From Bacillus fonticola (GTDB taxonomy: Bacteria > Bacillota > Bacilli > Bacillales > JC228): a DNA stretch of 64,000 bases. The notes beneath the pieces were generated by a model. The model did not search any database. It had not been told where the DNA came from and was given only the letters and a program-made list of their open reading frames with translations. Each line of letters starts with the position of its first letter. Position 1 is the first letter of the stretch. The position numbers and the translations under genes are program-made. Below, in pieces: positions 30,120-38,692 of the stretch. The stretch lies in contig NZ_CP052135.1 in assembly GCF_012955605.1 (NCBI RefSeq), positions 424,001 to 488,000 of the forward strand. Reading direction: 5' to 3'.

Positions 30120-31323
30120 CTGTACCATTCTCCTAGCTGGTTGCTATGATCAAAATGAAATTGAGCAACAAGCGTATGTCATGGCCATTGGACTCGATAA
30201 AGCGGACGGGGTAGGGAAGGTGAAGGTGACCTTTTTAATCGCAAATCCTGAGGTTGGCACGGCAGCGGGTGGAGGAAGTCCAGATGAGCCTCCTTCAGAA
30301 ATTGTTTCATTTGTTGCCCCAGATTTCTCGACTGCGCGTGACACGGCAAATGCCTTTGTTGCTAAAAGGTTAAGATTTAGTCACGCACAAACATTAATTG
30401 TTTCTGAAGAACTCGCTCGATCAACTATTTTTCTACAACATATGTACGGCACCATTCGGGATCGTGAAGTCCGGAGGGAGATGAATATAGTTGTGTCGAG
30501 AGAAAACGCGAGTGACTTCTTAAGAGATAACAATCCATTGTTAGAATCTAGAGCACATAAATACTATCAATTCATGATTAATCGCTCGATTGAAACGGGG
30601 TTGGCTCCAGCGGCAGATATTCACCGGTTTATGCAAATAACAGAGGGGGACGGTGATCTATACTTAGCGATTTACGCAACAACAAAACAAGAGGGAAGTG
30701 TTGATGTTAACGAAGATGAATTCTATGCTGGGCAAATTGAAAAAGAAGGTGGAAACCCAACACAAGTGGTAGGATCGGCGGTGTTTCAGGAAGGCAAGAT
30801 GATCGGTGTGTTGACCGGAGAGGAAACAAGGTTATCATTGCTACTAGATAATAGCAGTCAGGCCGAATCTATGCTCGTTACGTATCAAGATCCACTAAAT
30901 GAGGAATATCGTATCGGGGCAAGGGTGTTGAAAAAAGAGAGTACGAAAATAGTAATGGATTTGCAGAAGGAGCAGCCTTCAGTTACTGCTACAGTGCCTT
31001 TATCGCTTGAGTTAACCGCTATCCCAAGTCTTGAAAACTACATAACGGATTTTAAAAAACAAGCCCTACTAGAGCGGTTTATAGAGGAGGATTTAGGAAA
31101 GAAAGCACAAAAGTTCATTGCCAAAACGCAGGAGGAATTTAAGGGGGAACCATTTTATTGGTCACTTGTAGCCCGAAAGCAGTTTTCGACGAATAAGGCT
31201 TATACGGAATATGACTGGAAGAAAGCGTATCCCAATTTAGACATCAACGTAAATTTTGAAATTGAGATAACAGAATTCGGCCAACAAGTGGAAACACCAG
31301 AATTGCCAAAAGTGAGGGATTAA
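30091..31323 (+). CDS. Spore germinant receptor C subunit lipoprotein (GerAC/GerKC family)
   Basis: This 410-residue lipoprotein has signal peptide RKKIIVLFSCTILLAGC with C18 as the lipidated residue, followed by the family opening YDQNEIEQQAYVMAIGLDKA. The remainder has the three-domain GerC layout, including HAQTLIVSEELAR and REVRREMNIVVSRENA. Start is GTG at 30091 with GGGGGG upstream, 29 bp inside the B gene. The C subunit sits on the outer face of the inner spore membrane with A and B. Confidence 0.94.
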   Translation: MRKKIIVLFSCTILLAGCYDQNEIEQQAYVMAIGLDKADGVGKVKVTFLIANPEVGTAAGGGSPDEPPSEIVSFVAPDFSTARDTANAFVAKRLRFSHAQTLIVSEELARSTIFLQHMYGTIRDREVRREMNIVVSRENASDFLRDNNPLLESRAHKYYQFMINRSIETGLAPAADIHRFMQITEGDGDLYLAIYATTKQEGSVDVNEDEFYAGQIEKEGGNPTQVVGSAVFQEGKMIGVLTGEETRLSLLLDNSSQAESMLVTYQDPLNEEYRIGARVLKKESTKIVMDLQKEQPSVTATVPLSLELTAIPSLENYITDFKKQALLERFIEEDLGKKAQKFIAKTQEEFKGEPFYWSLVARKQFSTNKAYTEYDWKKAYPNLDINVNFEIEITEFGQQVETPELPKVRD

Positions 31324-31325
31324 CG

Positions 31326-31487
31326 TTGAAGATTTTATTTTGGGCGGTGGTTCTATTCACTTGTGTATACACATTGAGGTTTTCTAAGGAATTATTTTTC
31401 GAGGAGAAAAATAAGCTGGCTGCAGTGGTTGTTGCCGTAATGGCTATTGGTTTATTGGCTTCTCCTATTTTTATTAAGATACGATAA
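31326..31487 (+). CDS. Small two-helix membrane protein at the end of the ger operon (candidate D subunit)
   Basis: This 53-residue protein is predicted to have two membrane helices (KILFWAVVLFTCVYTL and AAVVVAVMAIGLLASPIFI) joined by a charged loop. It starts at TTG 31326 with GAGGGA six bases upstream, two bases after the C-subunit stop, and ends in the operon terminator. Small two-helix D-subunit proteins encoded with ger operons and modulating germination have been described in Bacillus species; size, topology and place fit. The match is by character and context rather than by recognised sequence. Confidence 0.75.
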   Translation: MKILFWAVVLFTCVYTLRFSKELFFEEKNKLAAVVVAVMAIGLLASPIFIKIR

Positions 31488-31525
31488 ACCAAAAGTCAGC
31501 TCAGGCACGTGAGCTGACTTTGGTT
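31487..31525. terminator. Strong bidirectional terminator after the ger operon
   Basis: A 17-by-16-base stem, AACCAAAAGTCAGCTCA with TGAGCTGACTTTGGTT, lies between the ger operon and the convergent dioxygenase gene. Confidence 0.88.
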
Positions 31526-31527
31526 AA

Positions 31528-32502
31528 TTAGGATTTGATTACTGGCAATGGCTTTAGTCCAGCCTCAATACGGTCTCTTTGCCCTTCTAGGAATGGAGGA
31601 AGAGCGAGACTTTCACCTAAATGGTTGATGTCCTCATCTGTATCAAAGCCAGGCCCATCTGTTGCCAGTTCAAAGAGGATGCGGTTGCGCTCTCTAAAGT
31701 AGAGCGATCGGAAGTAGTAACGGTCGACAAAACCAGAGTTCGGGAATCGTGCTTCCGTGACCTTGGTAATCCACCCGTGCAGCTCCTCATCATCCTCAAC
31801 ACGGAAGGCAACGTGATGCACACCGCCTCTCCCTAAACGCTCTGGCGGCAAATCAGTACGCTCCTCGATATGGACTTCAGCTCCGGTTCCCCCTTCGCCA
31901 ACTTCGTATACTTGAATGTCTGGCTGTCCGGGTATAGCAGATGGGTAATTAGATGCTTGACTAAAGCCGAGTATGTTTGTGAGCACATCAATGGTTGGAT
32001 CCGCAGCAGGCACTGTTAGTTGAACTGGTCCAAGCCCGACGATACCGTATTCTTGAGGAACCGGGCTCTTCTCCCACGGCTGTCCACCTTTGACACCATG
32101 GTTGTTCTCGTCAGAAACGAGTGCGAGTCGCTGACCTTCAAAATCACGGAAGGCGAGTGTGTTACGACCGGCTCTTTCTTTGATTTCTTCGTGATCAACG
32201 TTGTGCTTTTCAAAGCGTTTTTTCCAAAACGATAGCGCCTCATCAGAAGGAACTCGAAGTGAAACAGATGAAATACTATTCACCCCTTCATGATTTGGAG
32301 CTGCCATCGGAATTTCAAAGAAAGTAAGCTCTGTGCCGGCATTTCCTTTATAGTCGCCATAAAACAAGTGGTAAACAGAAGTGTCGTCTTGGTTGACCGT
32401 TTTCTTGACCAACCTCATGCCCAACGTGTCTGTGTAAAAATCTAAATTTTTAGCAGCATTGGCAGTGAGAGCGGATACGTGGTGAATTCCTTTAATTTGC
32501 AT
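31528..32502 (-). CDS. Ring-cleaving dioxygenase, glyoxalase fold (MhqA/MhqO family)
   Basis: This is a 324-residue protein made of two vicinal-oxygen-chelate modules. It begins MQIKGIHHVSALTANAAKNL and carries the second metal module GRGGVHHVAFRVEDDEELHG. The H-H-E metal ligands are present (IHHVS, VHHVAF, ILFELATDGPGF). B. subtilis relatives (MhqA, MhqE, MhqO) open hydroquinone-like rings and are induced by quinones through MhqR; no such regulator is adjacent here. ATG at 32502 is preferred because GGAGGT lies 10 bases upstream; a longer frame starts at 32520 inside that ribosome binding site. Confidence 0.88.
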   Translation of the reverse strand: MQIKGIHHVSALTANAAKNLDFYTDTLGMRLVKKTVNQDDTSVYHLFYGDYKGNAGTELTFFEIPMAAPNHEGVNSISSVSLRVPSDEALSFWKKRFEKHNVDHEEIKERAGRNTLAFRDFEGQRLALVSDENNHGVKGGQPWEKSPVPQEYGIVGLGPVQLTVPAADPTIDVLTNILGFSQASNYPSAIPGQPDIQVYEVGEGGTGAEVHIEERTDLPPERLGRGGVHHVAFRVEDDEELHGWITKVTEARFPNSGFVDRYYFRSLYFRERNRILFELATDGPGFDTDEDINHLGESLALPPFLEGQRDRIEAGLKPLPVIKS

Positions 32503-32656
32503 GGTATGGTGCACCTCCATAAAAATATCTCGAAACTAGGATATTACTATTGTACTTGAGATTAAGGAAAATGGCAAAGTCAAAATGATAGCGAATCTTT
32601 CAGCCATTTCGATTACATGGTATGCTCTCTACAGAAGAAGAGGGAGGGGTATCAAT

Positions 32657-33619
32657 ATGGCGAGCGATCAAATAGTACGAGTCGGCATTATAGGAGTAGG
32701 TGCAGTAGGAGAAAGGGTGTTGCGAAAATTTGTTCAGCATCCACAAACAGAAGTGGTAGTGTTATGTGACACGAATACAGAGCGGCTACAAGCTTTACAA
32801 GAAGAGTTTGATGGATTACATATAAGTGGAAATGTACATGAAGTGACGCAAAATCCGGACATTGATCTCGTGTACGTCGCAGTACCTCCGAAAGGACACA
32901 GAGATGTTGTGTCAGAAGTACTGCGAGCAGGAAAACATTTGCTTTGTGAAAAACCGCTAGCGAATTCAATAGAAGAAGCAGAAGAAATGGTGCAAGCAGT
33001 CGAACAGGCGGGCGTCGTGCATGCGATGAATTTCCCTACTACGTACGGCAACGTGTTTCGCTCGTTACAAGAAAGTTTTCAAAAAGGCGACATTGGAGTG
33101 TTGCAGAGAATAGATGTGAAGATGCACTTCCCAGAGTGGCCACGTGCATGGCAAAGAAACGCCTGGATTGGCAGCAGGGAGCAAGGTGGCTTTGTACGCG
33201 AAGTGGGTCCGCATTACATTCAACTAATCCAACGCTTGTTCGGAGAAATTGTAAATGTACAAACTTACATAGAATTTCCTGACGATCCAGAGTTGTGTGA
33301 AACAGGCATTATCGCTCGTATGGAACTAGCGAATGGTGTGCCAATTTTAGTGGACGGAGTAAGTGGTGTCGGGAAAAAAGAGGACATCTCATTCACACTA
33401 TACGGTGACAAAGGGACATTGACTCTTGCAAACTGGAGTGAACTGCGTATCGGTACCACAGAAGGGGAGCAGGCAATCCCGATGGAGCGCGACGACCATT
33501 TGCATGCGTTGCTAACTGAAGTTGTCAAAGCGGTAAAGGGGGAGCCAGCTTCGTTAGTCACTCTACATGATGGGTTAGAGGTACAAAAGGTTTTGGAGCA
33601 GCTGTTAGATCGAGGTTGA
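32657..33619 (+). CDS. Gfo/Idh/MocA family NAD(P)-dependent oxidoreductase
   Basis: This 320-residue protein has an N-terminal Rossmann domain (VRVGIIGVGAVGERVLRKF), the family's cofactor motif CEKPLANSIEEAEEM at about residues 98-112 and a C-terminal alpha/beta substrate domain (REVGPHYIQLIQRLFGEI). Such enzymes reduce or oxidise sugars, inositols or related compounds. ATG at 32657 with AGGGAGGGGT upstream was chosen over an earlier in-frame ATG at 32585. No sugar transport or kinase gene is near it, so the substrate is unknown. Confidence 0.88.
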   Translation: MASDQIVRVGIIGVGAVGERVLRKFVQHPQTEVVVLCDTNTERLQALQEEFDGLHISGNVHEVTQNPDIDLVYVAVPPKGHRDVVSEVLRAGKHLLCEKPLANSIEEAEEMVQAVEQAGVVHAMNFPTTYGNVFRSLQESFQKGDIGVLQRIDVKMHFPEWPRAWQRNAWIGSREQGGFVREVGPHYIQLIQRLFGEIVNVQTYIEFPDDPELCETGIIARMELANGVPILVDGVSGVGKKEDISFTLYGDKGTLTLANWSELRIGTTEGEQAIPMERDDHLHALLTEVVKAVKGEPASLVTLHDGLEVQKVLEQLLDRG

Positions 33620-33940
33620 GCGAGCTCAAAGCGAGGAATAGGATACCGGAAACGCAGGATAGTCGTTCACGTTGAAGATCTTTTCACCAAGCATACTGTA
33701 AATGATTACTCATATGCGCAGACAGTGTGCGGAATCCAGACTAACTAAGCACATATCCCAGACTCATCAGAGATGAACTCGGATTGTGTCGTGAGAGGAT
33801 CCACCCTAGTTGTGGGTTTGGCGCCGGCCCTTCTTCTACGGGTTCATCTGAAGGAGAATCTTCTGATGCTCTTACTTCACCGCTCCTTGTAGATTCTGCT
33901 GTTGCACCAGCCACTTCTATGGTTTCCAAGAGCAGAATGC

Positions 33941-34200
33941 AGCAGATATCCGCGAACAGGGGAATATATCCGCGGTCCGGGGAATATATCCGCGTTTAGG
34001 GGAATATATCCGCGATCAGGAGCATATATCCGCGATCAGTGGAATATATCCGCGGTCGGGAGCAGATATCCGCGTTTAGGGGAATATATCCGCGATCAGG
34101 AGCATATATCCGCGATCAGTGGAATATATCCGCGGTCGGGAGCAGATATCCGCGTTTAGGGGAATATATCCGCGATCAAGGGCAGATATCCGCGAACAGG
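33941..34200. repeat. 13-unit, 20-bp tandem array with core ATATCCGCG
   Basis: Thirteen contiguous 20-bp units run without spacers from 33941 to 34200. Each has an invariant ATATCCGCG; the flanking bases vary among a few versions such as GGAATATATCCGCGATCAGG. Units 4-7 (34001-34080) and 8-11 (34081-34160) are an exact 80-bp duplication. It lies in an 884-bp gap between a plus-strand oxidoreductase gene and minus-strand ydjO. The flanks 33620-33940 and 34201-34503 hold no recognisable gene; 34332-34345 contains GGTGTCAGGGTCAA, like the 5508 palindrome arm. Confidence 0.97.
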
Positions 34201-34503
34201 GGACAAACACGTAATGAATGTAGACGTTTCATAAGCGGGACAACAAAAAGACGTCATCCCAGCAAAGGACAACGTCACACGAAGTTTAGGTTCAGTGTCA
34301 CACTTCCCTACGCTGGTGTTAACCAGATCAGGTGTCAGGGTCAAAGACAGAAAACAGGTCTTACTCTCAGCTGGCTCATCCAGCTCCCCTAGTGTTGGTA
34401 TATAATTTTCTAACTTATTGTAACAAAAAGCAAAAGGATGGTACATAGTTGGTCCAGCTACGTATAATAAACTATTGGCAGACTACTTCATCATCGCAAT
34501 TGC

Positions 34504-34707
34504 CTATCTAAATTTGAAATTGTTATTCACAATAGGTGGGAGCATTTTCGTCTCTTTTGCCATAGAGGATGCACATAGTGGACATGGCGGATTCTCTTCT
34601 AGAGATAAATTTTCTCTCATCCAGCAAGGGCACTCTTCATCACTACAAACCCAAATAGACGTTTCTTCATCTTCAATCGGTTCTACGTTACGTTTTGAAT
34701 TATACAA
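34504..34707 (-). CDS. YdjO-like zinc-ribbon small protein
   Basis: This 67-residue protein starts at TTG 34707 with GGAGGATTTCCA immediately upstream. It reads LYNSKRNVEPIEDEETSIWV, then C-x4-C and CPLC cysteine pairs (VCSDEECPCW, PPCPLCASSM), the pattern of the cold-inducible YdjO family. It sits directly downstream of a cspA-type gene on the same strand, separated by a terminator, which agrees with a cold-shock link. The four or five cysteines probably hold zinc. Confidence 0.8.
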   Translation of the reverse strand: MYNSKRNVEPIEDEETSIWVCSDEECPCWMRENLSLEENPPCPLCASSMAKETKMLPPIVNNNFKFR

Positions 34708-34796
34708 TGGAAATCCTCCTTGTTTTTGTAGTTGCAAAATGGCCGGGATGGAAAATAGAATGAATTGATTGTATTATGAAGTCTTTAAGATAGGAT

Positions 34797-34828
34797 AAAA
34801 AAGAACTGCCTTAAACAAGACAGTTCTT
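34797..34828 (-). terminator. Terminator of the cold-shock gene
   Basis: On the minus strand, AAGAACTGTC pairs imperfectly with GGCAGTTCTT and is followed by TTTTTT. Confidence 0.85.
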
Positions 34829-34835
34829 CATGGAA

Positions 34836-35036
34836 TTACAATTTTTCTACGTTTTCAGCTTGAGGACCACGGTTGCCTTCAACTACGTTAAATTGAACGC
34901 GTTGGCCTTCTTCAAGAGACTTGTAGCCTTCTCCAACGATAGCGCTGAAATGTACGAATACGTCATTTCCGCCTTCGATTTCGATAAAACCAAAACCTTT
35001 TTCTGCGTTAAACCATTTTACTGTACCTGTTTCCAT
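34836..35036 (-). CDS. CspA-family cold shock protein
   Basis: This 66-residue single OB-fold protein binds single-stranded RNA/DNA and acts as an RNA chaperone. RNP1 is [10 protein letters not shown] and RNP2 is DVFVHFSAI, both intact; the N-terminus [14 protein letters not shown] is diagnostic. ATG at 35036 follows GGAGG with 10 bases between. A long AT-rich leader precedes it, as usual for cold shock genes. Confidence 0.96.
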   Translation of the reverse strand: METGTVKWFNAEKGFGFIEIEGGNDVFVHFSAIVGEGYKSLEEGQRVQFNVVEGNRGPQAENVEKL

Positions 35037-35260
35037 GTGTAGAAACCTCCAATCAAAAAAATATAGGGCGCTCATAGAAATTTAAAAGAAGAGTCTTACC
35101 TATTATTTACCTATTACAAGCGTTTGATACATAGAGAGATCAACTTTTCATAATACGCAAATAGTATCTTCAAATTTTTAGGAACAACTTATTGTAACAT
35201 GAATTCGGCTGAATATCTAATGGTTTGAAAAAAAATACTTGCCAACTAGTTCCAAGAGTT
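35037..35260 (-). promoter_or_regulatory. Probable long 5' leader of the cold-shock gene
   Basis: No ORF lies in 35037-35380. The AT-rich stretch upstream of the start codon is in the place where csp genes carry long temperature-responsive leaders. No specific structure was resolved by eye, and the remainder to 35380 shows nothing further. Confidence 0.35.
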
Positions 35261-35380
35261 AACAAAATAGCCTGTTTCACTAAAACAATGTACCCAATCC
35301 TAAGTGGGAAAAATCATGATACGATAGGATTTTGTCTAGTCTAGGTGGAAAATTATCACTAGCAGCAGGAATAGTAGGAT

Positions 35381-35662
35381 TTACTTGTATGCATCACGTT
35401 TATATTGATGGAATGCATCGATAAAAGCATCGGGGTTCGCTTTTGTTTGGAAAGGGAAGACGCCTTGATTCGTGTGTAGATAGAAGAGATTGAGTCCTTG
35501 AGATAGAGAACGATAGGACATATCAAAAACATTCTCCAACGGAAATGTGTTTGTTTGTGTATAAAGGTGACCTTCCTGCATAAGGAGATGTGCTTCTTTC
35601 TCTTCAAACCATTGATGGTTCCACTCGGTATGTTTGATGGTTTTGATGTAAGGTAATTGCAT
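35381..35662 (-). CDS. Hypothetical protein, 93 residues
   Basis: This small soluble protein starts at ATG 35662 (GGAGTGAAGTAC upstream) with MQLPYIKTIKHTEWNHQWFE. It has alternating polar/hydrophobic strands and a last stretch QTKANPDAFIDAFHQYKRD, the look of a small PH-like or beta-sandwich domain in which a terminal helix closes a barrel. I do not recognise a named family. It stands alone between the cold-shock gene and a divergent DMT transporter. A longer frame reaching 35791 adds a hydrophobic segment but lacks a ribosome binding site. Confidence 0.6.
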   Translation of the reverse strand: MQLPYIKTIKHTEWNHQWFEEKEAHLLMQEGHLYTQTNTFPLENVFDMSYRSLSQGLNLFYLHTNQGVFPFQTKANPDAFIDAFHQYKRDAYK

Positions 35663-35885
35663 GTACTTCACTCCTATAGTGGAATCGTCGGTCAAAGGAA
35701 CAAATATGAGGGTCAAGATAAAAGTTATAAGCGGTGACAGTGTAGGGAAGTGCTCAAGAACTAGGATACGGACTTTCGGTAGGCTGTGCAAATGTTTCGA
35801 TTGGGATATGTGTATTTTTCATTTCATATCCTCGTTAAAAGTGGTACGGTTTTCGTAAGAATATTGTGAATGCGAGGATGGAACA

Positions 35886-36755
35886 ATGCGATCATTTTCT
35901 GGACTATGGATTTTACTCGCTGCAATGCTGTGGGGAACGACGGGGACTGCACAGTCGTTTACGCCCGCTGGAACATCTCCGTTCGTTTTCGGAGCGATGC
36001 GACTTTTGATAGGGGGAGGCGCGCTGTTTCTATTTGTTTGGATACAGGGGAACTATCCGTGGAGGTATTGGTTGAACCTGCGTATATGGATAGCCGCACT
36101 TTGTATGGCTGCGTTTCAACCGTTATTCTTTACAGCAGTGTCTGAAACGGGAATTGCAGTAGGAACAGTCGTTGCCATCGGGAGTGCCCCTGTTTTAGCA
36201 GGGTTAATGGAGTGGGTGATCCACAGAAAAGCGCCAACATTAAGATGGATGATTGCAACGGGAGCCGCTCTGTCAGGGTGTATCCTCCTGTTTTCAACAG
36301 GAACGACAATCACAGTAGAGCCAGTTGGAGTCGTGCTAGCGCTCGGAGCGGGGCTTAGCTTTGCAGGTTATGCACTTGTCAGTAAATCTTTAACGAAGCA
36401 CTCGCAACAGAATGCCGTCGTAGCTACTATCTTTAGCTTGAGTGCACTGTTTCTATTACCTACTCTCTTTTTCTTTGACTTGTCATGGCTAGCTGACGGG
36501 AAAGGGTTACTGGCTGTGCTGCATTTGGGAGTACTGACGACAGGGGTGGCGTATGTCTTATTTGCTAAAGGGCTAGCACGTGTAACTTCGGCGACAGCTG
36601 TTACGCTTACGCTAGCTGAACCTTTGACCGCCACTTTACTAGGAGTTCTTGTTGTAGGGGAAGTGTTATCAGCTCCTTCGTGGATGGGTGTGGGGTTGAT
36701 TTTAGTGGGGATGGTCGTGTTGAGTGTACCGCTGAAAATGAGAAAATATGTATAG
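35886..36755 (+). CDS. EamA/DMT superfamily transporter
   Basis: This 289-residue, ten-helix permease is made of two EamA repeats. Repeat 1 starts LWILLAAMLWGTTGTAQSF and ends near residue 130; repeat 2 covers about 145-285 with TLAEPLTATLLGVLVVGEVL, the usual motif of DMT exporters. These export amino acids or small metabolites. ATG at 35886 has GAGGATGGAAC upstream. The gene is single and followed by a hairpin shared with the convergent dehydrogenase gene. Substrate unknown. Confidence 0.88.
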   Translation: MRSFSGLWILLAAMLWGTTGTAQSFTPAGTSPFVFGAMRLLIGGGALFLFVWIQGNYPWRYWLNLRIWIAALCMAAFQPLFFTAVSETGIAVGTVVAIGSAPVLAGLMEWVIHRKAPTLRWMIATGAALSGCILLFSTGTTITVEPVGVVLALGAGLSFAGYALVSKSLTKHSQQNAVVATIFSLSALFLLPTLFFFDLSWLADGKGLLAVLHLGVLTTGVAYVLFAKGLARVTSATAVTLTLAEPLTATLLGVLVVGEVLSAPSWMGVGLILVGMVVLSVPLKMRKYV

Positions 36756-36762
36756 AAAGGGG

Positions 36763-36790
36763 CGTACCCTCGACAGAAGATACGCCTTCA
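36763..36790. terminator. Hairpin between convergent DMT and dehydrogenase genes
   Basis: GGGGCGTA pairs with TACGCCTT around a 12-base loop; T content is moderate on each side. Confidence 0.6.
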
Positions 36791-36792
36791 CT

Positions 36793-37926
36793 TTACGGTT
36801 TCAGCACAACCTTCACACAATCGTCTTCCCGTTCGTGGAAAAGTGAATACCCTTTTGATGCATCTGCAAGTGGCATCGTATGGGTAATAATTTTGGTTGG
36901 ATCAATATCACCATTCACAATTTTCTTGTACAGATGTGGCATGTAGTGACGAGCAGGTGCTTGTCCCATCTTTAGTGTAATGTTCCTAACGAAGAATGGT
37001 CCCAGTGGAAACATATTGTACAAACCACCGTACACACCAGTGAGCTGAACAGTTCCGTATTTTCGTACCGCTTTAGTAGCAATCTGAATCGGACCAAGCG
37101 TTCCACCTTGAAGCTTTAATTTTTGCTCAACGTACTCGAGAGGTGACTTCTTTCCGTCCATCCCTACACAATCAATGACTACATCGGCGCCACCTTTTGT
37201 GATCTCTTTCAGTGTTTCACCCATGTCATCGTATTCCGTGAAGTCAAATGTCTCTGTTTTGTTTATCTTTTTCGAGTGTTCTAAACGATAAGAAAGGTAA
37301 TCGACTGCGATGACGCGCTCGGCACCTTTTTCCCAAGCAAATTGCTGTGCCATTAAACCAATAGGACCGCATCCTAACACCACAACGGTATCTCCTGGCT
37401 TCACTCCTGAGTAATCGACACTCCAATATGCTGTAGGCAACACATCAGACAAAAATAAAAGCGACTCGTCTTCCAGTTCGCAATCTTGAGGAACGACAAA
37501 GGGGGTAGAGTTAGAAAAAGGCACGCGCAAATACTCAGCTTGCCCTCCTGGATAGTTCCCAAACTTCTCTGAGTACCCAAAAAAGCCCCCAGAATCATAG
37601 TGTGGATTCGAGTTGTCACATTGACTTTCCATATCGTGCTTACAATAGTGACATTGCCCACAAGTAACGGTAAACGGAATGACAACACGATCGCCGACTT
37701 TGACATTGGTTACATCAGGTCCAATCTCCTCAACGATTCCCATTGGCTCATGTCCAATGACATACCCGATAGGTAGGGGGAAGTTTCCTTCATATAAGTG
37801 TAAATCCGATCCACAAATAGCCGTGGAGGTGATACGAACGATGGAATCTTGACGATCTTGAATGGTCGGATCTTCGACATTTTTTACGGCAACTTCTTGT
37901 TTGCCTTGATAAGTGACAGCTTTCAT
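36793..37926 (-). CDS. Zinc-dependent alcohol dehydrogenase (formaldehyde dehydrogenase-like MDR)
   Basis: This is a 377-residue medium-chain dehydrogenase. The catalytic zinc ligands are in AICGSDLHLYEG and GYVIGHEPMG; the structural zinc loop has four cysteines (TCGQCHYCKHDMESQC, about residues 96-111); the NAD(P) site is VLGCGPIGLMAQQ. The Gly-Gly-rich insert DSGGFFGYSEKFGNYPGGQAEYLR is typical of the FdhA/glutathione-independent formaldehyde dehydrogenase branch. ATG at 37926 follows GAGGAGGCTACT; an upstream in-frame extension is not needed. The physiological alcohol or aldehyde is unknown. Confidence 0.9.
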   Translation of the reverse strand: MKAVTYQGKQEVAVKNVEDPTIQDRQDSIVRITSTAICGSDLHLYEGNFPLPIGYVIGHEPMGIVEEIGPDVTNVKVGDRVVIPFTVTCGQCHYCKHDMESQCDNSNPHYDSGGFFGYSEKFGNYPGGQAEYLRVPFSNSTPFVVPQDCELEDESLLFLSDVLPTAYWSVDYSGVKPGDTVVVLGCGPIGLMAQQFAWEKGAERVIAVDYLSYRLEHSKKINKTETFDFTEYDDMGETLKEITKGGADVVIDCVGMDGKKSPLEYVEQKLKLQGGTLGPIQIATKAVRKYGTVQLTGVYGGLYNMFPLGPFFVRNITLKMGQAPARHYMPHLYKKIVNGDIDPTKIITHTMPLADASKGYSLFHEREDDCVKVVLKP

Positions 37927-38102
37927 AGTAGCCTCCTCAAAGATAACAACATACGTACATGTTTTGATTACTAGAGGAGGACTATACAAAAGTCATGGCT
38001 TTCGAGTGAGAATTAGTTGGGCGGGATAGCAGATCGTGTGGTAATTTCAAAACCCTGGAAAGAAGAGTTTTAGGGCGAGGGAGGTTATGTACAGAATGGA
38101 AA

Positions 38103-38128
38103 TAAGCCACCTAAAAAGTAAGTGGCTA
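38103..38128 (-). terminator. Short terminator of the nucleotidyltransferase gene
   Basis: AGCCAC and GTGGCT pair around the loop TTACTTTTTAG, followed by TATTT on the minus strand. The stem begins at the stop codon. Confidence 0.6.
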
Positions 38129-38692
38129 ACGACGTGATTGACTCCAATTTTGTAGTAGTAGATGTGTCTGATCATGTATCGCCTTTGCTTCTAAGTACGC
38201 GTAGTCTATCTGTTCTCGATGAATTAGAAACATTCGGTAAGCCCATTCACAGTCAGAAGATGACTTCCAATGGACGCAGGCCCGCATTCTATCCAAAATA
38301 ATATCTTCAATACCTATAACAAAGACGCTATATCCATTTGCAGTGACAATTTCGATGATTTTTTCTTCGTCGGCATCTTCCAACATATCGCTGGGGATCT
38401 CGATACTAACCAAAAGTTTTTCATGAAAGAGATGTCTTCCTTGTGGTGTAAATCCGACTTGTTGTAACAATTTTACGGCCGCTTCCCGGTCACTTACGAC
38501 CATATCAATATCAGCAGTAGTGTAGCCACTTCTTGTATAAATTTCAACAGCAAGTCCACCCACAATAATAGGGCGAATTTGGTATGCACTCAACAAATTA
38601 GTGAGCACAGCAACACTTGACAACATCCGTTCGAATTGGGACTTATCGACGACGTCTTCTAATTCATATTTAGCCCATTCAATCGAATTCAT
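38126..38692 (-). CDS. Nucleotidyltransferase-fold protein (DUF6036-like)
   Basis: This 188-residue protein shows the minimal nucleotidyltransferase core: GGLAVEIYTRSGYTTADIDM at about residues 45-64, in which GG and D-x-D are the expected nucleotide/metal residues, and a third acidic strand near VSIEIPSDM. A C-terminal helical part contains GIEDIILDRMRACVHWKSSS. Such free-standing folds occur in toxin-antitoxin and abortive-infection systems and in antibiotic nucleotidylation. ATG at 38692 (AAAAGGAAG upstream) lies inside the end of the preceding gene, overlapping it by 14 bp, so the two are made together. Function is inferred from fold only. Confidence 0.75.
   Translation of the reverse strand: MNSIEWAKYELEDVVDKSQFERMLSSVAVLTNLLSAYQIRPIIVGGLAVEIYTRSGYTTADIDMVVSDREAAVKLLQQVGFTPQGRHLFHEKLLVSIEIPSDMLEDADEEKIIEIVTANGYSVFVIGIEDIILDRMRACVHWKSSSDCEWAYRMFLIHREQIDYAYLEAKAIHDQTHLLLQNWSQSRR

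Noticed and set aside
33741..33929. Minus-strand 62-codon frame rich in Glu, Ser and Pro
   Set aside because: No ribosome binding site, low complexity, and the opposite strand is equally open; no support for either.
33941..34200. The 20-bp array as a CRISPR
   Set aside because: Units are contiguous with no unique spacers, the period is far below a repeat-plus-spacer length, and no cas gene is present.
33902..34392. Open frames through the 20-bp array as repeat proteins
   Set aside because: Frames shift meaning every unit because 20 is not a multiple of three; there is no ribosome binding site and the flanks are not coding-like.
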